DNA of 49,830 nucleotides from Eubacterium sp. (GTDB lineage: Bacteria; Bacillota; Clostridia; Lachnospirales; Lachnospiraceae): positions 1 to 49,830 of the forward strand of contig JAILQM010000101.1 in NCBI GenBank assembly GCA_024698965.1, given 5' to 3'. The notes beneath the pieces were generated by a model. That model worked only from the letters and a program-made list of their open reading frames with translations, was not told where the DNA came from and ran no database searches. Within the stretch, counting starts at the first letter, position 1, and the number at the start of each line of letters is the position of its first letter. A program made the translations under genes and the position numbers. Shown piece by piece: positions 33,017-43,197 of the stretch.

Positions 33017-35053
33017 ATGCTGAAAAAATCTGATATAGGTATAGCTTTATACATTCTTGCGGCAGTATTCTTTTTCATCATTCCGATACCTTCTGTTATA
33101 CTTGACTTTATGCTTGCGTTTAATATTGCGATAGCGCTCATTATACTTATGAACGTTATCTTTGTTTCGGAAGTTCTTGAAATGTCGTTCTTCCCAACAT
33201 TGCTCCTTTTTACAACAATTTTTAGAATATCTCTTAACGTATCTTCGACAAGACTTATTCTGACGACCGGAAGTCCGGGTAACGTCGTAACTACATTCGG
33301 ACAATTCGTAGGTGGCGGTAACCTTGTAATCGGAGCAATTATCTTTATTATTTTGATTATTATCCAGTTCGTCGTAATCAACAAAGGTTCCGAGCGAGTA
33401 TCGGAAGTAACCGCACGATTCACTCTTGATGCGATGCCCGGTAAACAGATGGCTATTGATGCTGACTTAAATACCGGAGCCATTGATGATAAGGAAGCAA
33501 AAAGAAGAAGAGATAAAATTCAGGAAGAAGCATCGTTCTTTGGTTCTATGGACGGTGCTACTAAGTATGTTAAGGGAGATGCTACGGCAGGTCTTATAAT
33601 CACAGGTGTAAACCTTGCCGGCGGTACCATTATGGGAATGATGAGAGACGGACTCGGTGCTCTTGAAGCTCTGCAGACCTTCGGCATACTTACCATAGGT
33701 GACGGACTTTCATCACAGATACCTTCTTTGCTTATTTCGCTTTCGACAGGTATTCTCGTAACGAAGGCATCTAAAGAATCCGATGTCGGAACCATACTTA
33801 TATCCCAGCTTTTCGGCATTCCGAAGGTTCTTTACATTGTCGGCGGAGTTATAATCTTTTTAGGTGTTACAACGCCTCTTTCAATTCCGATTTTCTTAAG
33901 CTACGGTATTGCATTTATTGCGGCAGGAAGAGTTGTTGAAAAGAATCTCGGTGTCGAGACAGTGGCGGAGGAGATAACCGCGGAAGAGACGGAGGCCGAA
34001 GAAATTCGGCGACCCGAGAATGTTACTTCGCTGCTCCATGTCGATCCTATCGAGCTTGAGTTTGGATACGGAATTATACCTCTCGCCGATGTTAATCAGG
34101 GCGGAGATTTGCTTGACCGAGTTGTAATGATCAGAAGACAGATTGCCTTAGAGCTTGGTACCGTTGTGCCGATTATTCGTTTGAGGGATAATATCCAGCT
34201 CAACCCTAATCAGTACATTATAAAGATTAAGGGAATACAGGTTACCGAAGGAGAAATCCTCTTTGACCATTACATGGCCATGAATCCGGGATTTGTTGAG
34301 GAAGAAATTACCGGTATACCTACATTTGAGCCATCCTTCCATCTTCCTGCAATATGGATAACGGAAGGCCAGAGGGAGAGGGCGGAAAGTCTCGGATATA
34401 CTGTTGTAGATCCTCCTTCAATTATTGCCACACATCTTACCGAAGTGGTAAGAAGCCATATAGACGAGCTTTTGACAAGACAGGATGTACAAAACCTCAT
34501 AGACAACTTAAAGGAATCAAACTCAACTGTTGTCGACGAGCTTGTGCCTAAGCTCCTTAGCATCGGTGATGTACAAAAGGTACTTCAGAATCTGCTTGCG
34601 GAAGGCATTTCGATAAGAGATCTTTTATCCATCTTCGAAATACTCGCCGATCATGCAGCATCTACGCGAGATACCGACGTTCTTACCGAATACGTAAGGC
34701 AGGGACTTAAGAGAGCAATCTCAAATAAGTACTTCCCGGCCAACGAAACAACAAGCGTTGTAACCCTTGATCCTAAGGTTGAACAGGAGATTATGGGCGC
34801 TATTAAACAAACAGAGCAGGGCGCTTATCTTACCCTTGATCCGGAGCGTACAAGATCTATTATAGAAGCTACGGAAACTGAAACCGAAAAGTTGGAAAAA
34901 ATGGGTAAAAATGCTATAATTGTTACATCGCCAATAGTGCGTATGTATTTTAAGAAAATGACGGAAGACTATTTCAGAGACCTGATTGTGGTTTCATATA
35001 ATGAGATAGAGTCAAATGTTGAATTACAATCAGTCGGAATGGTAACTGCATAA
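33017..35053 (+). CDS. flhA: Flagellar export ring protein FlhA
   Basis: 678 residues. Eight membrane helices in the first half enclose the FHIPEP-type motif RFTLDAMPGKQMAIDADLN and the DKEAKRRR segment. The C-terminal cytoplasmic domain (from about residue 330, VDPIELEFGYGIIPLAD) forms the nonameric docking ring for export substrates. GGAAGGTGAG precedes the ATG. The TAA stop overlaps the flhF ATG (TAATG). Confidence 0.97.
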   Translation: MLKKSDIGIALYILAAVFFFIIPIPSVILDFMLAFNIAIALIILMNVIFVSEVLEMSFFPTLLLFTTIFRISLNVSSTRLILTTGSPGNVVTTFGQFVGGGNLVIGAIIFIILIIIQFVVINKGSERVSEVTARFTLDAMPGKQMAIDADLNTGAIDDKEAKRRRDKIQEEASFFGSMDGATKYVKGDATAGLIITGVNLAGGTIMGMMRDGLGALEALQTFGILTIGDGLSSQIPSLLISLSTGILVTKASKESDVGTILISQLFGIPKVLYIVGGVIIFLGVTTPLSIPIFLSYGIAFIAAGRVVEKNLGVETVAEEITAEETEAEEIRRPENVTSLLHVDPIELEFGYGIIPLADVNQGGDLLDRVVMIRRQIALELGTVVPIIRLRDNIQLNPNQYIIKIKGIQVTEGEILFDHYMAMNPGFVEEEITGIPTFEPSFHLPAIWITEGQRERAESLGYTVVDPPSIIATHLTEVVRSHIDELLTRQDVQNLIDNLKESNSTVVDELVPKLLSIGDVQKVLQNLLAEGISIRDLLSIFEILADHAASTRDTDVLTEYVRQGLKRAISNKYFPANETTSVVTLDPKVEQEIMGAIKQTEQGAYLTLDPERTRSIIEATETETEKLEKMGKNAIIVTSPIVRMYFKKMTEDYFRDLIVVSYNEIESNVELQSVGMVTA

Positions 35054-36282
35054 TGAATATAGGGAAATTTACTGGAAAAACTAAAGAAGAAGCATTGAAA
35101 AAGGCAAAAGAACAGCTCGGGGAAGGCGCTGTTATTATGAATGAAAAGACTGTTAAGGCTAAGGGGTTTTTGAGATTTTTCAAAAAATCCACTTATGAGA
35201 TTACAGCAGCGGTTGAAGACAGTCCGGCAGTAGCCGTGCCTAAAAAATCGCCTCAAAAGGCAGCAAGCGCATATGCCGAGGCGCAGTCTCCGGCGGAAAA
35301 CAAAACCGCAAATGCCGGTGTAGCATTTTCCGGAGAAAATGTTGAAGACGACAGCAGCAAAGAAGAGCTTAAAAAACGTATTGACGAGCTTCAAAATATG
35401 CTTGAGAGCCAGCTTAAGGCTGACAAGGAGAAAAAGGAAGTACAGGATGAGGTTTTGGATAATAAAGAATCCGACCGTAACGTAAAAGACAATACTCCTT
35501 TAATCAAGCTTATTTATAATGCTCTTATTAATAATGAGGTAGACGAGCGATATGCGAATGCATTTATGAGCGAAATCGAAAAGACACTCAAGTCTTCATC
35601 GGAGCTTGATGTTGTCCTTCCGAATGTTTATCAGAAGCTCGTGCTTAAATTCGGACAACCCAAGCCTATATCTTTGAGCAGCAGAAAGCCTAAGGTCGTA
35701 TTTTTTATAGGACCTACAGGAGTCGGTAAAACAACAACAATTGCAAAGATTGCGAGCAGGTTTAGGGTTGAGATGGATAAAAAGGTTGCTCTTGTAACTT
35801 CAGATACCTACAGGATTGCGGCAACCGATCAGCTTAGAACTTATGCGAATTATCTCGATATTCCGCTTTATATAGTCTATGGACCTGATGAACTCGGCAT
35901 GGCGGTGGATAATTATATTGACTATGATCTTATTCTTGTCGATACAGCGGGATTTTCTCATAAAAATAAAGAGCAAAAAGAAGAGCTCAGAGACCTTCTT
36001 GACGGAATTACGGACAAAGTGGAAACGGAGATTTTTCTTGTGCTCAGTGCAACCACCAAATACAAGGATTTGCTTAAGATAGTCGCGACTTATGCACAGT
36101 TTACCGATTACAAGCTTATATTTACAAAGCTTGATGAAACGGATTGTTACGGAAATCTTTTGAATATAAAATTGCATACGGGAGCGGATGTTTCTTATCT
36201 TACAACAGGTCAGAACGTTCCTCAGGATATAGAAGTATTTAATGCACAGAAGATAGTTAAACAGTTACTTGGAGGTAGATAA
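35053..36282 (+). CDS. flhF: Flagellar placement SRP-type GTPase FlhF
   Basis: 409 residues. The basic N-terminal B domain (NIGKFTGKTKEEALKKAKEQLG) leads through a variable linker to the SRP-like NG domain with G1 GPTGVGKTTT near residue 218, SDTYRIAATDQLRTYA, DTAGFSHKN and TKLDETD. FlhF recruits FliF and fixes flagellar position and number. It overlaps flhA by one base and is followed by its partner flhG after one base. Confidence 0.96.
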   Translation: MNIGKFTGKTKEEALKKAKEQLGEGAVIMNEKTVKAKGFLRFFKKSTYEITAAVEDSPAVAVPKKSPQKAASAYAEAQSPAENKTANAGVAFSGENVEDDSSKEELKKRIDELQNMLESQLKADKEKKEVQDEVLDNKESDRNVKDNTPLIKLIYNALINNEVDERYANAFMSEIEKTLKSSSELDVVLPNVYQKLVLKFGQPKPISLSSRKPKVVFFIGPTGVGKTTTIAKIASRFRVEMDKKVALVTSDTYRIAATDQLRTYANYLDIPLYIVYGPDELGMAVDNYIDYDLILVDTAGFSHKNKEQKEELRDLLDGITDKVETEIFLVLSATTKYKDLLKIVATYAQFTDYKLIFTKLDETDCYGNLLNIKLHTGADVSYLTTGQNVPQDIEVFNAQKIVKQLLGGR

Positions 36283-36283
36283 G

Positions 36284-37153
36284 ATGGACCAGGCCGAAGG
36301 ACTTAGGAACATGCTTCGAGCAAAGCGTCAGCAGAGCCGTCCGACTTCAAGAGTAATAACTGTTACAAGCGGCAAAGGCGGGGTTGGCAAATCAAGCGTA
36401 TCTGTTAATCTGGCCGTTCAGCTTGCAAGACTCGGCAAACGGGTAATAATATTTGATGCTGACTTCGGACTTGCGAATATTGAAGTAATGTTCGGTAAGA
36501 TACCACAATATACATTGAATGATGTAATATATAAAGGAAAAAGAATTTCCGAGATAGTGACGGAAGGTCCTATGGGAATAGGATTTATTTCCGGCGGTTC
36601 GGGAATAGTCGGACTTAACAATCTGACAGACGGACAAAGAGCATATCTTTTGAGCAATATGGCAGAACTTGATAATATGGCCGATATTATTATTGTTGAT
36701 ACCGGAGCCGGAGTTTCCGATACGGTTTTGGATTTTGTAAAATGTTCAAACGAAATAATAATGGTTACCACATCAGAGCCAAGCTCACTTACGGATGCTT
36801 ATTCAGTGCTTAAAGCGCTTATGCAGGACAACACCTTTGACAGAAATTCAAAAATAAGCGTTATTACAAATAAGGTTAAGCATATGGAAGAAGGAAAGGC
36901 GATATATGATAAGCTGAATTCCGTTTCAAATCAATTTTTAGGTAAAGGACTTGAGTTTATGGGAATTGTACCTCAGGATTCTTACCTTGAAAAAGCCGTG
37001 AGAAAACAGAAGCCTGTTTCGATTCTCTACCCTGAATCGAAAGCCTCGGCGGCACTTGAGAGAATGGCAAGAGGACTTGTGAATCTGCCTCAGGACAGCT
37101 ATGGCGTAAAAGGTTTTTCTCAGTTTATTTCAGGGCTTTTACTTAGAAGATAG
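36284..37153 (+). CDS. flhG: Flagellar number regulator FlhG (MinD-like ATPase)
   Basis: 289 residues. The N-terminal DQAEGLR motif at residues 2-8 is the FlhF-stimulating peptide. A deviant Walker A, SGKGGVGKSS, lies at about residues 29-38, followed by DADFGLANIEVMFG. FlhG restricts flagellar number with FlhF and, in some species, interacts with the C ring through FliM/FliY. ATG 36284 is chosen because GGAGGT at 36271-36276 is correctly spaced; an upstream in-frame TTG overlaps that site. Confidence 0.95.
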   Translation: MDQAEGLRNMLRAKRQQSRPTSRVITVTSGKGGVGKSSVSVNLAVQLARLGKRVIIFDADFGLANIEVMFGKIPQYTLNDVIYKGKRISEIVTEGPMGIGFISGGSGIVGLNNLTDGQRAYLLSNMAELDNMADIIIVDTGAGVSDTVLDFVKCSNEIIMVTTSEPSSLTDAYSVLKALMQDNTFDRNSKISVITNKVKHMEEGKAIYDKLNSVSNQFLGKGLEFMGIVPQDSYLEKAVRKQKPVSILYPESKASAALERMARGLVNLPQDSYGVKGFSQFISGLLLRR

Positions 37154-37165
37154 TTGAGGACAGAT

Positions 37166-37915
37166 ATGATATCTAATGTTTTGCAAATGGGCAATAAGCT
37201 CGAACTTGTTATGATAAACCGCGATAATTCAGCGAAGATTAAGCAGGGAATTTTCAGCGGAGAAGAAAAAGTTTATTTGAGCGTTATTTATGACATACCC
37301 AATGAAGAAGAAATCCTGGCCAATATACCGCAGGATCACGGAAAACTGATACTTATCCCCAAGGGCATTGAAGTGTTTATGATATGCTACGGCAAGAACG
37401 GACTCTACAGCTGCAATGTCAGGGTTAAGGAAAGATTCAAAGCATCGAATGCATTTTTGATGCAGCTTGAGATAATTTCTCCGGTTACAAAATACCAGAG
37501 AAGAGATTATTTCAGATGGAACTGCATGATAGATCTTGATTTCAGACTGTTGAGTGCAAATACCAGACTTGAAGAAATAAATAACGACAATATGGACTAT
37601 TATATTAAGCAGGCAACGAGCGGTAATATAGAGTCGGGGACAATACTTGATATAAGTGGCGGAGGAATCAGATTCTCTTCGAAAAAAAAGTATGAAGACG
37701 GTTCGCTAATTCTGATGACATTTATAATAAAAAATGAATTTGTATTTTCGCAACCGGTTTTACTTGGCAGATTATTACAATGTTATTATAATGAAAATAC
37801 AAAATTATATGAAAATCGTGTACAATTCCAGGAAATTTCCAAACAGGACAGGGAATTGATAGTTAAATACATCTTCGAAGAAGAAAGAAGAACGAGAAAT
37901 TCGATGAAAGGATAG
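37166..37915 (+). CDS. PilZ-domain c-di-GMP effector, YcgR/YpfA type
   Basis: 249 residues. An N-terminal YcgR-like beta domain is followed by a PilZ domain with the c-di-GMP motif RRDYFR near residue 113 and DISGGGIRF near residue 155, matching RxxxR and (D/N)xSxxG. Such proteins slow or stop the motor when c-di-GMP is high. The ATG at 37166 has GAGGA upstream; the TTG at 37154 directly after the flhG stop is rejected. The place between flhG and cheB ties it to motility control. Confidence 0.9.
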   Translation: MISNVLQMGNKLELVMINRDNSAKIKQGIFSGEEKVYLSVIYDIPNEEEILANIPQDHGKLILIPKGIEVFMICYGKNGLYSCNVRVKERFKASNAFLMQLEIISPVTKYQRRDYFRWNCMIDLDFRLLSANTRLEEINNDNMDYYIKQATSGNIESGTILDISGGGIRFSSKKKYEDGSLILMTFIIKNEFVFSQPVLLGRLLQCYYNENTKLYENRVQFQEISKQDRELIVKYIFEEERRTRNSMKG

Positions 37916-37920
37916 AAGTT

Positions 37921-39012
37921 ATGAAAAAAAATATTTTGGTAGTTGATGACTCTGCACTCATGAGGAGAATACTGTGTGATATAATCAATGCAGACAGTAA
38001 CTATGAAGTCACTGAGACTTGCAGGAACGGACAGGAAGCATTGGACAAACTCAGAACCAAGACTTACGATGCGATGCTTCTTGATGTGAATATGCCGGTT
38101 ATGGATGGCATTAAGTTGCTGGAAGAGTTACAAAAAGAGAAGATTCAGACAACTATCATCATGGTGAGTACCCTTACAACTGCAGAAGCGGATGTTACGA
38201 TCCGAGCTATGGAGTTGGGGGCTACGGACTTTGTTACAAAGCCGGAAAATGTGATGGATGCCAAGGGTAAGGATTTCTCTGACAATTTGCTTGGTATTAT
38301 AAATGCCGTATTGTTATCGGGCAATTATAAAAGATCGTTTGTTACACCTAAGGTTAAGACAGACATTAAACCAAGTGTTTCTTCGGCTGATTCTTCTTCA
38401 AAGAGTTCGTCAGCAGTACCGACGGCAAAGGGATCGAAGCTTATCGCTCTTGCCAGTTCAACGGGAGGACCGAAGGCGCTTCAGAGCGTTATTCCGTATC
38501 TTCCTAAGAATATGGATGCTCCGCTTGTATTGGTACAGCATATGCCGGCCGGATTTACGGCTTCAATGGCAAATCGTTTGAACGAACTTTCGGAGGTTGA
38601 AGTTAAAGAAGCAGAAGACGGGGATGTTCTTAAAAAGGGCTGGGTGTATATTGCACCGGGAGGAAAGCATATAAGAGTTGTTGCCGGAGCCGCCGGACAT
38701 ACAATTAAGCTTTCGGATGAGCCGCCTATCGGAGGACTCAGACCTTGCGCGGACATTATGTATGAGTCATTGGAGAGTTCAAAATTTGATTCAATCTGCT
38801 GCGTTGTTCTTACGGGAATGGGAGCAGACGGAACAAAAGGAATTAACGGACTTAAAAAAGCCCGCGGTGGCATTTTTACTATTGCACAAAATGCTGAGAC
38901 CTGCGTTGTATACGGTATGCCGAAGGCAATTGCCGAGTCCGGAGCGGTTAATGAAGTTGTACCACTTGAGGAAGTTGCGAAGACCATTATCAAAAATGTT
39001 GGCGTAAAATAA
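37921..39012 (+). CDS. cheB: Chemotaxis protein-glutamate methylesterase/deamidase CheB
   Basis: 363 residues. The receiver domain has D9/D10 and phospho-acceptor D55 (MLLDVNMPVMDG). A Ser-rich linker (about residues 145-165) leads to the methylesterase domain with catalytic Ser in ASSTGGPKAL, His in QHMPAGFT and Asp in LTGMGADGTKG. CheB demethylates receptors after phosphorylation by CheA. AAGGATAGAAG precedes the ATG. No cheR lies in the window. Confidence 0.96.
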   Translation: MKKNILVVDDSALMRRILCDIINADSNYEVTETCRNGQEALDKLRTKTYDAMLLDVNMPVMDGIKLLEELQKEKIQTTIIMVSTLTTAEADVTIRAMELGATDFVTKPENVMDAKGKDFSDNLLGIINAVLLSGNYKRSFVTPKVKTDIKPSVSSADSSSKSSSAVPTAKGSKLIALASSTGGPKALQSVIPYLPKNMDAPLVLVQHMPAGFTASMANRLNELSEVEVKEAEDGDVLKKGWVYIAPGGKHIRVVAGAAGHTIKLSDEPPIGGLRPCADIMYESLESSKFDSICCVVLTGMGADGTKGINGLKKARGGIFTIAQNAETCVVYGMPKAIAESGAVNEVVPLEEVAKTIIKNVGVK

Positions 39013-39037
39013 TACTTGCGCGGAATGGAGGTTTAGC

Positions 39038-41161
39038 ATGGATGTAAGTCAATATTTAGAGATTTTTATTGATGAGACACAGGAACACATTCAGGAACTC
39101 AATGACAACATTCTTGCTCTGGAAAACGATCCGGAGAACAGCGATGTTGTAAATGAGATATTCAGAGCTGCTCACTCTCTTAAAGGTATGGCGGGTACCA
39201 TGGGCTTTAAGCGTATGCAGCATTTGACTCATGATATGGAGAACGTGTTCCAGGAAGTTAGAAGCGGCAATATGTCTGTTAACTCAGACCTTATTGATGT
39301 CGTATTCCAGTGCCTTGATGCATTAGAGGCTTATCAGGAAAACATTAAGGCTACTTCTGATGAAGGTACAGAGGATAATGAAGCAATTATCCAGAGACTT
39401 AACGAAGTACTTGCGGCAGGAACCGGAGCAGAGCCACCTGCACCGGCTGCAGATGCGGCACCGGCTGCAGAAGGAGGAGCTTCCGAGGAAGCATCCGGCG
39501 AAACCGGAGACAAGAAATTCCTTACTTACGAATGGGATGATAAAGAAAAAGATGCCTTTAATACAGCAAAGGGAGAGAATAAGAATGTTTACGGCGTTAC
39601 CGTATACATCGATGAGAGCTGTCTTTTGAAAGCAGCCAGAGCTTTCCTTGTATTTAAGGCAATTGAAGAGTATGGCGAGATTATCAAATACAATCCGTCA
39701 TCTCAGGACATAGAAGATGAAAACTTTGAGACAGATTTCAGTTTCTTCTTTACATGTGCGGCAGATGATGCTGAGACGGCTATTAAAGAGGCCGGAGAAG
39801 TATCTGAGGTTGCAAATGTGGTTTATGAGCTCATAGAGAGCGTTCCCGAACCGGGAACAGAGCCTGCTGCGGAAGCAGCTGCTGAAGAAACTTCGGCACC
39901 TGCTGTTGTTGAGGAAAAGAAAGAAGAGACCAAGCCTGTTGCAAAGGCCGGCGGAAGCAAAGCACCGGCAGCAAACAAGAAAGCAAATAAGCCTGTTACA
40001 TCAAGAACGGTCAGAGTGGATATCGAAAAACTCGATGCACTCATGAACCAGGTATCAGAGCTTATTATCGCAAAGAACTCTCTTGTTTCAATAAGCAATA
40101 ACAATACTCAGGCAACGAGTGAAGAGTCTTCACAGTTCCATGAGCAGATAGAATACCTCGAAAGAATTACCACAAATCTTCATGAATCGGTTATGAAGGT
40201 TCGAATGGTACCTATCGAGAGTTCGGTAAGTAAGTTCCCTCGAATGATCAGAGACCTTGCAAAGACTTTGGATAAGCCTATGCAGCTTGTTATGACAGGT
40301 GAGGATACAGAGCTTGATCGTACCGTTGTTGATGAAATCGGCGATCCACTCCAGCACTTACTCCGTAACTCTGCAGACCATGGTCTTGAAGACAGAGAGA
40401 CACGTCTTAAGAGAGGCAAGCCTGAAACAGGTACTATCTACCTCAACGCTTACCAGGAAGGTAACAACGTTATTATCGAGGTTGGTGATGATGGTAACGG
40501 TATCGATACAGAAGCAGTACTTTCAAAAGGTATTGAAAGAGGTATCGTAACACCTGAGCAGGCAGAGTCAATGACTCAGAAAGAGATCATAGACCTCTTA
40601 TTCTTGCCTAGTTTCTCTATGGCTAAGAAGATTTCGGATATTTCCGGACGAGGCGTTGGTCTTGACGTTGTTAAGTCAAACATCGAGGCTTTGGGCGGTG
40701 ATGTTGAGACAAGAACAACACTTGGCGAAGGTACGAAGTTTATCGTAAGACTTCCGCTTACACTTGCCATTATTCAGGCTCTCATGGTTGAGATTCGCGA
40801 TGAAAAATACGCTATCTCACTTGGAAGCATTCAGACAATTGAAGATATTCCTATCAGCGACATCAAGTTCGTTGAGAATAAAGAAGTAATAAACATCCGT
40901 GGTACGGTTATCCCGATTATCAGACTTGATAATCTCCTTGACCTTCCTCCGAAGGAGGTGCCGGATGAGAATCTTACCGTAGTAATTATTAAGAAGGGTG
41001 ACCAGCTTGCAGGTCTTGTTGTTGATAACTTAATCGGACAGCAGGAAATCGTTATTAAGTCACTTGGCGATTATATCAAGAACATCAAGCTTATCAGCGG
41101 CGCTACTATCCTCGGTGATGGTGAAGTTGCTCTTATCTTGGAAGTTAATTCTTTATTTTAA
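39038..41161 (+). CDS. cheA: Chemotaxis histidine kinase CheA
   Basis: 707 residues. P1 has the phosphorylated His H46 in AAHSLKGMAG. A Pro/Ala/Glu-rich linker, the CheY-binding P2 domain (about residues 160-270), a second Ala/Pro/Lys-rich linker, the P3 dimerisation helices, then the ATPase domain with N box HLLRNSADHGLED, GDDGNGID and GRGVGLDVVKSNIEALGG follow. A C-terminal CheW-like P5 domain completes the protein. Codon choice in the ATPase part looks more biased than in P1. GGAGG precedes the ATG. Confidence 0.97.
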   Translation: MDVSQYLEIFIDETQEHIQELNDNILALENDPENSDVVNEIFRAAHSLKGMAGTMGFKRMQHLTHDMENVFQEVRSGNMSVNSDLIDVVFQCLDALEAYQENIKATSDEGTEDNEAIIQRLNEVLAAGTGAEPPAPAADAAPAAEGGASEEASGETGDKKFLTYEWDDKEKDAFNTAKGENKNVYGVTVYIDESCLLKAARAFLVFKAIEEYGEIIKYNPSSQDIEDENFETDFSFFFTCAADDAETAIKEAGEVSEVANVVYELIESVPEPGTEPAAEAAAEETSAPAVVEEKKEETKPVAKAGGSKAPAANKKANKPVTSRTVRVDIEKLDALMNQVSELIIAKNSLVSISNNNTQATSEESSQFHEQIEYLERITTNLHESVMKVRMVPIESSVSKFPRMIRDLAKTLDKPMQLVMTGEDTELDRTVVDEIGDPLQHLLRNSADHGLEDRETRLKRGKPETGTIYLNAYQEGNNVIIEVGDDGNGIDTEAVLSKGIERGIVTPEQAESMTQKEIIDLLFLPSFSMAKKISDISGRGVGLDVVKSNIEALGGDVETRTTLGEGTKFIVRLPLTLAIIQALMVEIRDEKYAISLGSIQTIEDIPISDIKFVENKEVINIRGTVIPIIRLDNLLDLPPKEVPDENLTVVIIKKGDQLAGLVVDNLIGQQEIVIKSLGDYIKNIKLISGATILGDGEVALILEVNSLF

Positions 41162-41174
41162 GGAGGGCAGATAG

Positions 41175-41639
41175 ATGGATGAATTAATGGAAGTAAATGA
41201 AAATAATAGAATTCAGTACATCGTAGTCCTCATCGGAAGCGAGAACTACGGAATTGATATTAAGTATGTAGACAATATTGTCCGCATGCAGAAAATAACA
41301 AGAGTTCCTAAAGCTCAGCAGTATTTTAGAGGAGTAATCAATCTTCGTGGTGAGATTGTTCCTGTAATGAGTGTAAGAAGAAAAATGGATTTGGGCGATG
41401 ATGAATTTACAAAAGACAGCCGAATCATTATTCTTAAAATCGAAGAACACGGAAATCTTGGAATAGTTGTAGATGCCGTAAGAGAAGTAGTTACATTGGG
41501 ACCGGATGAAATCGAGCATAACAATAACAGAGATGTAGCCAATACATTTATTAACGGTATCGGTAAAAACGGTGAGCAGCTTATTTCTCTCTTTGATATC
41601 AATAAGATTATCGAAGACAAGGAAAGCTCATCTAACTAG
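41175..41639 (+). CDS. cheW: Chemotaxis coupling protein CheW
   Basis: 154 residues, one CheW domain: YIVVLIGSENYGIDIKYVDNI, RVPKAQQYFRGVINLRGEIVPVM and GIVVDAVREVV. CheW links receptors to CheA P5 in the chemoreceptor array. AAGGAGG lies between the cheA stop and the ATG. No second coupling protein such as CheV is in the window. Confidence 0.96.
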   Translation: MDELMEVNENNRIQYIVVLIGSENYGIDIKYVDNIVRMQKITRVPKAQQYFRGVINLRGEIVPVMSVRRKMDLGDDEFTKDSRIIILKIEEHGNLGIVVDAVREVVTLGPDEIEHNNNRDVANTFINGIGKNGEQLISLFDINKIIEDKESSSN

Positions 41640-41671
41640 AAGTTGTTTGATTTAACATAAGGAGAATTATA

Positions 41672-42298
41672 GTGGCGGAAGAAGGTATCTTAGATAAAGT
41701 TAACAGTATGTACTTCGATGTACTTAAAGAGATTGGTAATATCGGTGCCGGTAATGCAACGACTGCTATTGCTAGTATGTTGGGGCTGAGGCTTGATATG
41801 GATGTTCCACAGGTAAGACTTTTGACTTTTCAGGAACTTCCTTCCGCTATTTCCGGTGAAGAAGATGCAATTGTAGGAATATATTTGGAAGTTCAGCACG
41901 ATATTTCCGGAAGCATGATGTTTATTATGGATCTCGGATCTGCTCATTATCTTGTAAATAAGATGATGATGAGAGATGTGGATTATAATGAAGAGTTTTC
42001 GGAGATGGATTTATCGGCTTTAATGGAAGTCGGAAATATTATTGCGGGTTCTTATCTTAATGCTCTTTCTTCACTTACTAATCTTACGATTACTCCGTCT
42101 GTGCCGTACATATGTATAGATATGGCAGGTGCGATTTTATCTGTGCCGGCCATTCAGTTCGGGCAGTATGGAGATAATGCGCTTTTAATAGAAACTTCCT
42201 TTGGCGATGAAGTCCAGCTTAACGGATATTTCATCCTGTTGCCGGATATTGATTCATATGACAAGATATTGTCGTCACTTGGAATTTCGTTGGAGTAG
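41672..42298 (+). CDS. cheC: CheY-P phosphatase CheC
   Basis: 208 residues. Both CheC active-centre helices are present: DVLKEIGNIGAGNATTAIASML near residue 18 and SALMEVGNIIAGSYLNALSSL near residue 112, each with the E-x2-N pattern. CheC dephosphorylates CheY-P and is stimulated by CheD. The start is GTG at 41672 after AAGGAGAA. Together with FliY the organism has two CheY phosphatases of this fold. Confidence 0.95.
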   Translation: MAEEGILDKVNSMYFDVLKEIGNIGAGNATTAIASMLGLRLDMDVPQVRLLTFQELPSAISGEEDAIVGIYLEVQHDISGSMMFIMDLGSAHYLVNKMMMRDVDYNEEFSEMDLSALMEVGNIIAGSYLNALSSLTNLTITPSVPYICIDMAGAILSVPAIQFGQYGDNALLIETSFGDEVQLNGYFILLPDIDSYDKILSSLGISLE

Positions 42299-42306
42299 GA
42301 GCAGAT

Positions 42307-42792
42307 ATGGGAAATATGGTTAAAGTCGGTATGGCTGATCTCAATGTCTGCAAAGCACCGGATGCCATAACAACACTTGGACTCGGTTCATGTGTCGGGG
42401 TTGCGATTTGGGACAAGAGAAATAAGGTCGGAGGTTTGCTTCATGCAATGCTTCCGGATTCAACAGCCATTAGAAATAATACGAACAGAGCTAAGTTCGT
42501 AGATACGGGACTGGAAGATTTAATAAAAAAAATGGAATCTATGGGATGCAACAAGATTAACATGGTTGCAAAGGTTGCCGGAGGAGCGAAGATGTTCGCG
42601 CTTTCGGGAAATTCTGCGATAGGTAATGTTGGTGAAAGAAATGCTGAAGCTGCTAAAGTTCAGCTTAGGAAGCATGGAATCAGACTTATCGCTGAAGATA
42701 CGGGACTTAATTACGGTAGAACAGTAGAACTTTACGCAGAGAGCGGTGATTATCTTATCAAATCGGTAGGTAAACCGGTTAAGACCATTTAA
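42307..42792 (+). CDS. cheD: Chemoreceptor glutamine deamidase CheD
   Basis: 161 residues. The catalytic Cys C29 is in GLGSCVGVAIWD and the His H46 in GGLLHAMLP, the CheD signature, with KVAGGAKMF further on. CheD deamidates receptor glutamines and binds CheC, linking CheY-P to receptor adaptation. GTAGGAGC precedes the ATG, 8 bases after cheC, the usual pair. Confidence 0.95.
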   Translation: MGNMVKVGMADLNVCKAPDAITTLGLGSCVGVAIWDKRNKVGGLLHAMLPDSTAIRNNTNRAKFVDTGLEDLIKKMESMGCNKINMVAKVAGGAKMFALSGNSAIGNVGERNAEAAKVQLRKHGIRLIAEDTGLNYGRTVELYAESGDYLIKSVGKPVKTI

Positions 42793-42808
42793 TTACCGGA
42801 GAATTTTT

Positions 42809-43129
42809 ATGAATACAAAAAACATTCCGGCCCTTATCATGTTGCTTGCCGGCTTTATAGCTGCAATGACAATGATAATAAAGGGCAGAACTACTAAAGA
42901 TTATCTTATTACTTTAATACTTGTACTTGTTATATTTTATATAATAGGACTTATTGTAAAGTTTATTTTGGATAAGTTTATTAAGATGGAAGATCCTAAT
43001 AAACAACCGGAAGAGAAAATAGAGACGAGTGAGTCTTTGGAAGATATACCTATAGTTGAAGGAGAAACTATGGAAGAGGGGTTTGAAACTTCTGACGAAG
43101 AAGAAAACCTTAATATACGGGAAGAGTAA
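42809..43129 (+). CDS. Small two-helix membrane protein with acidic tail, unknown function
   Basis: 106 residues. Two membrane helices (about residues 7-25 and 32-56) are followed by a cytoplasmic tail of about 45 residues rich in Glu, Asp and Ser. No known motif is visible. A CGGAGAA site and the same tight spacing place it in the motility operon between cheD and fliA, where small membrane proteins of unknown function are common in Clostridia. It may have a structural or assembly role; that is inference from position only. Confidence 0.7.
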   Translation: MNTKNIPALIMLLAGFIAAMTMIIKGRTTKDYLITLILVLVIFYIIGLIVKFILDKFIKMEDPNKQPEEKIETSESLEDIPIVEGETMEEGFETSDEEENLNIREE

Positions 43130-43197
43130 TTTAAGCTTTTGAAAGGCATTTTTATAAATGCGGTATTTTGGATTGGCGTGTAACAGGAGGACATCTG

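Noticed and set aside
39421..39500. Repeats in the cheA linker as a mobile or tandem-repeat element
   Set aside because: Ordinary Ala/Pro/Glu-rich interdomain linker of CheA; repeats are short and imperfect.
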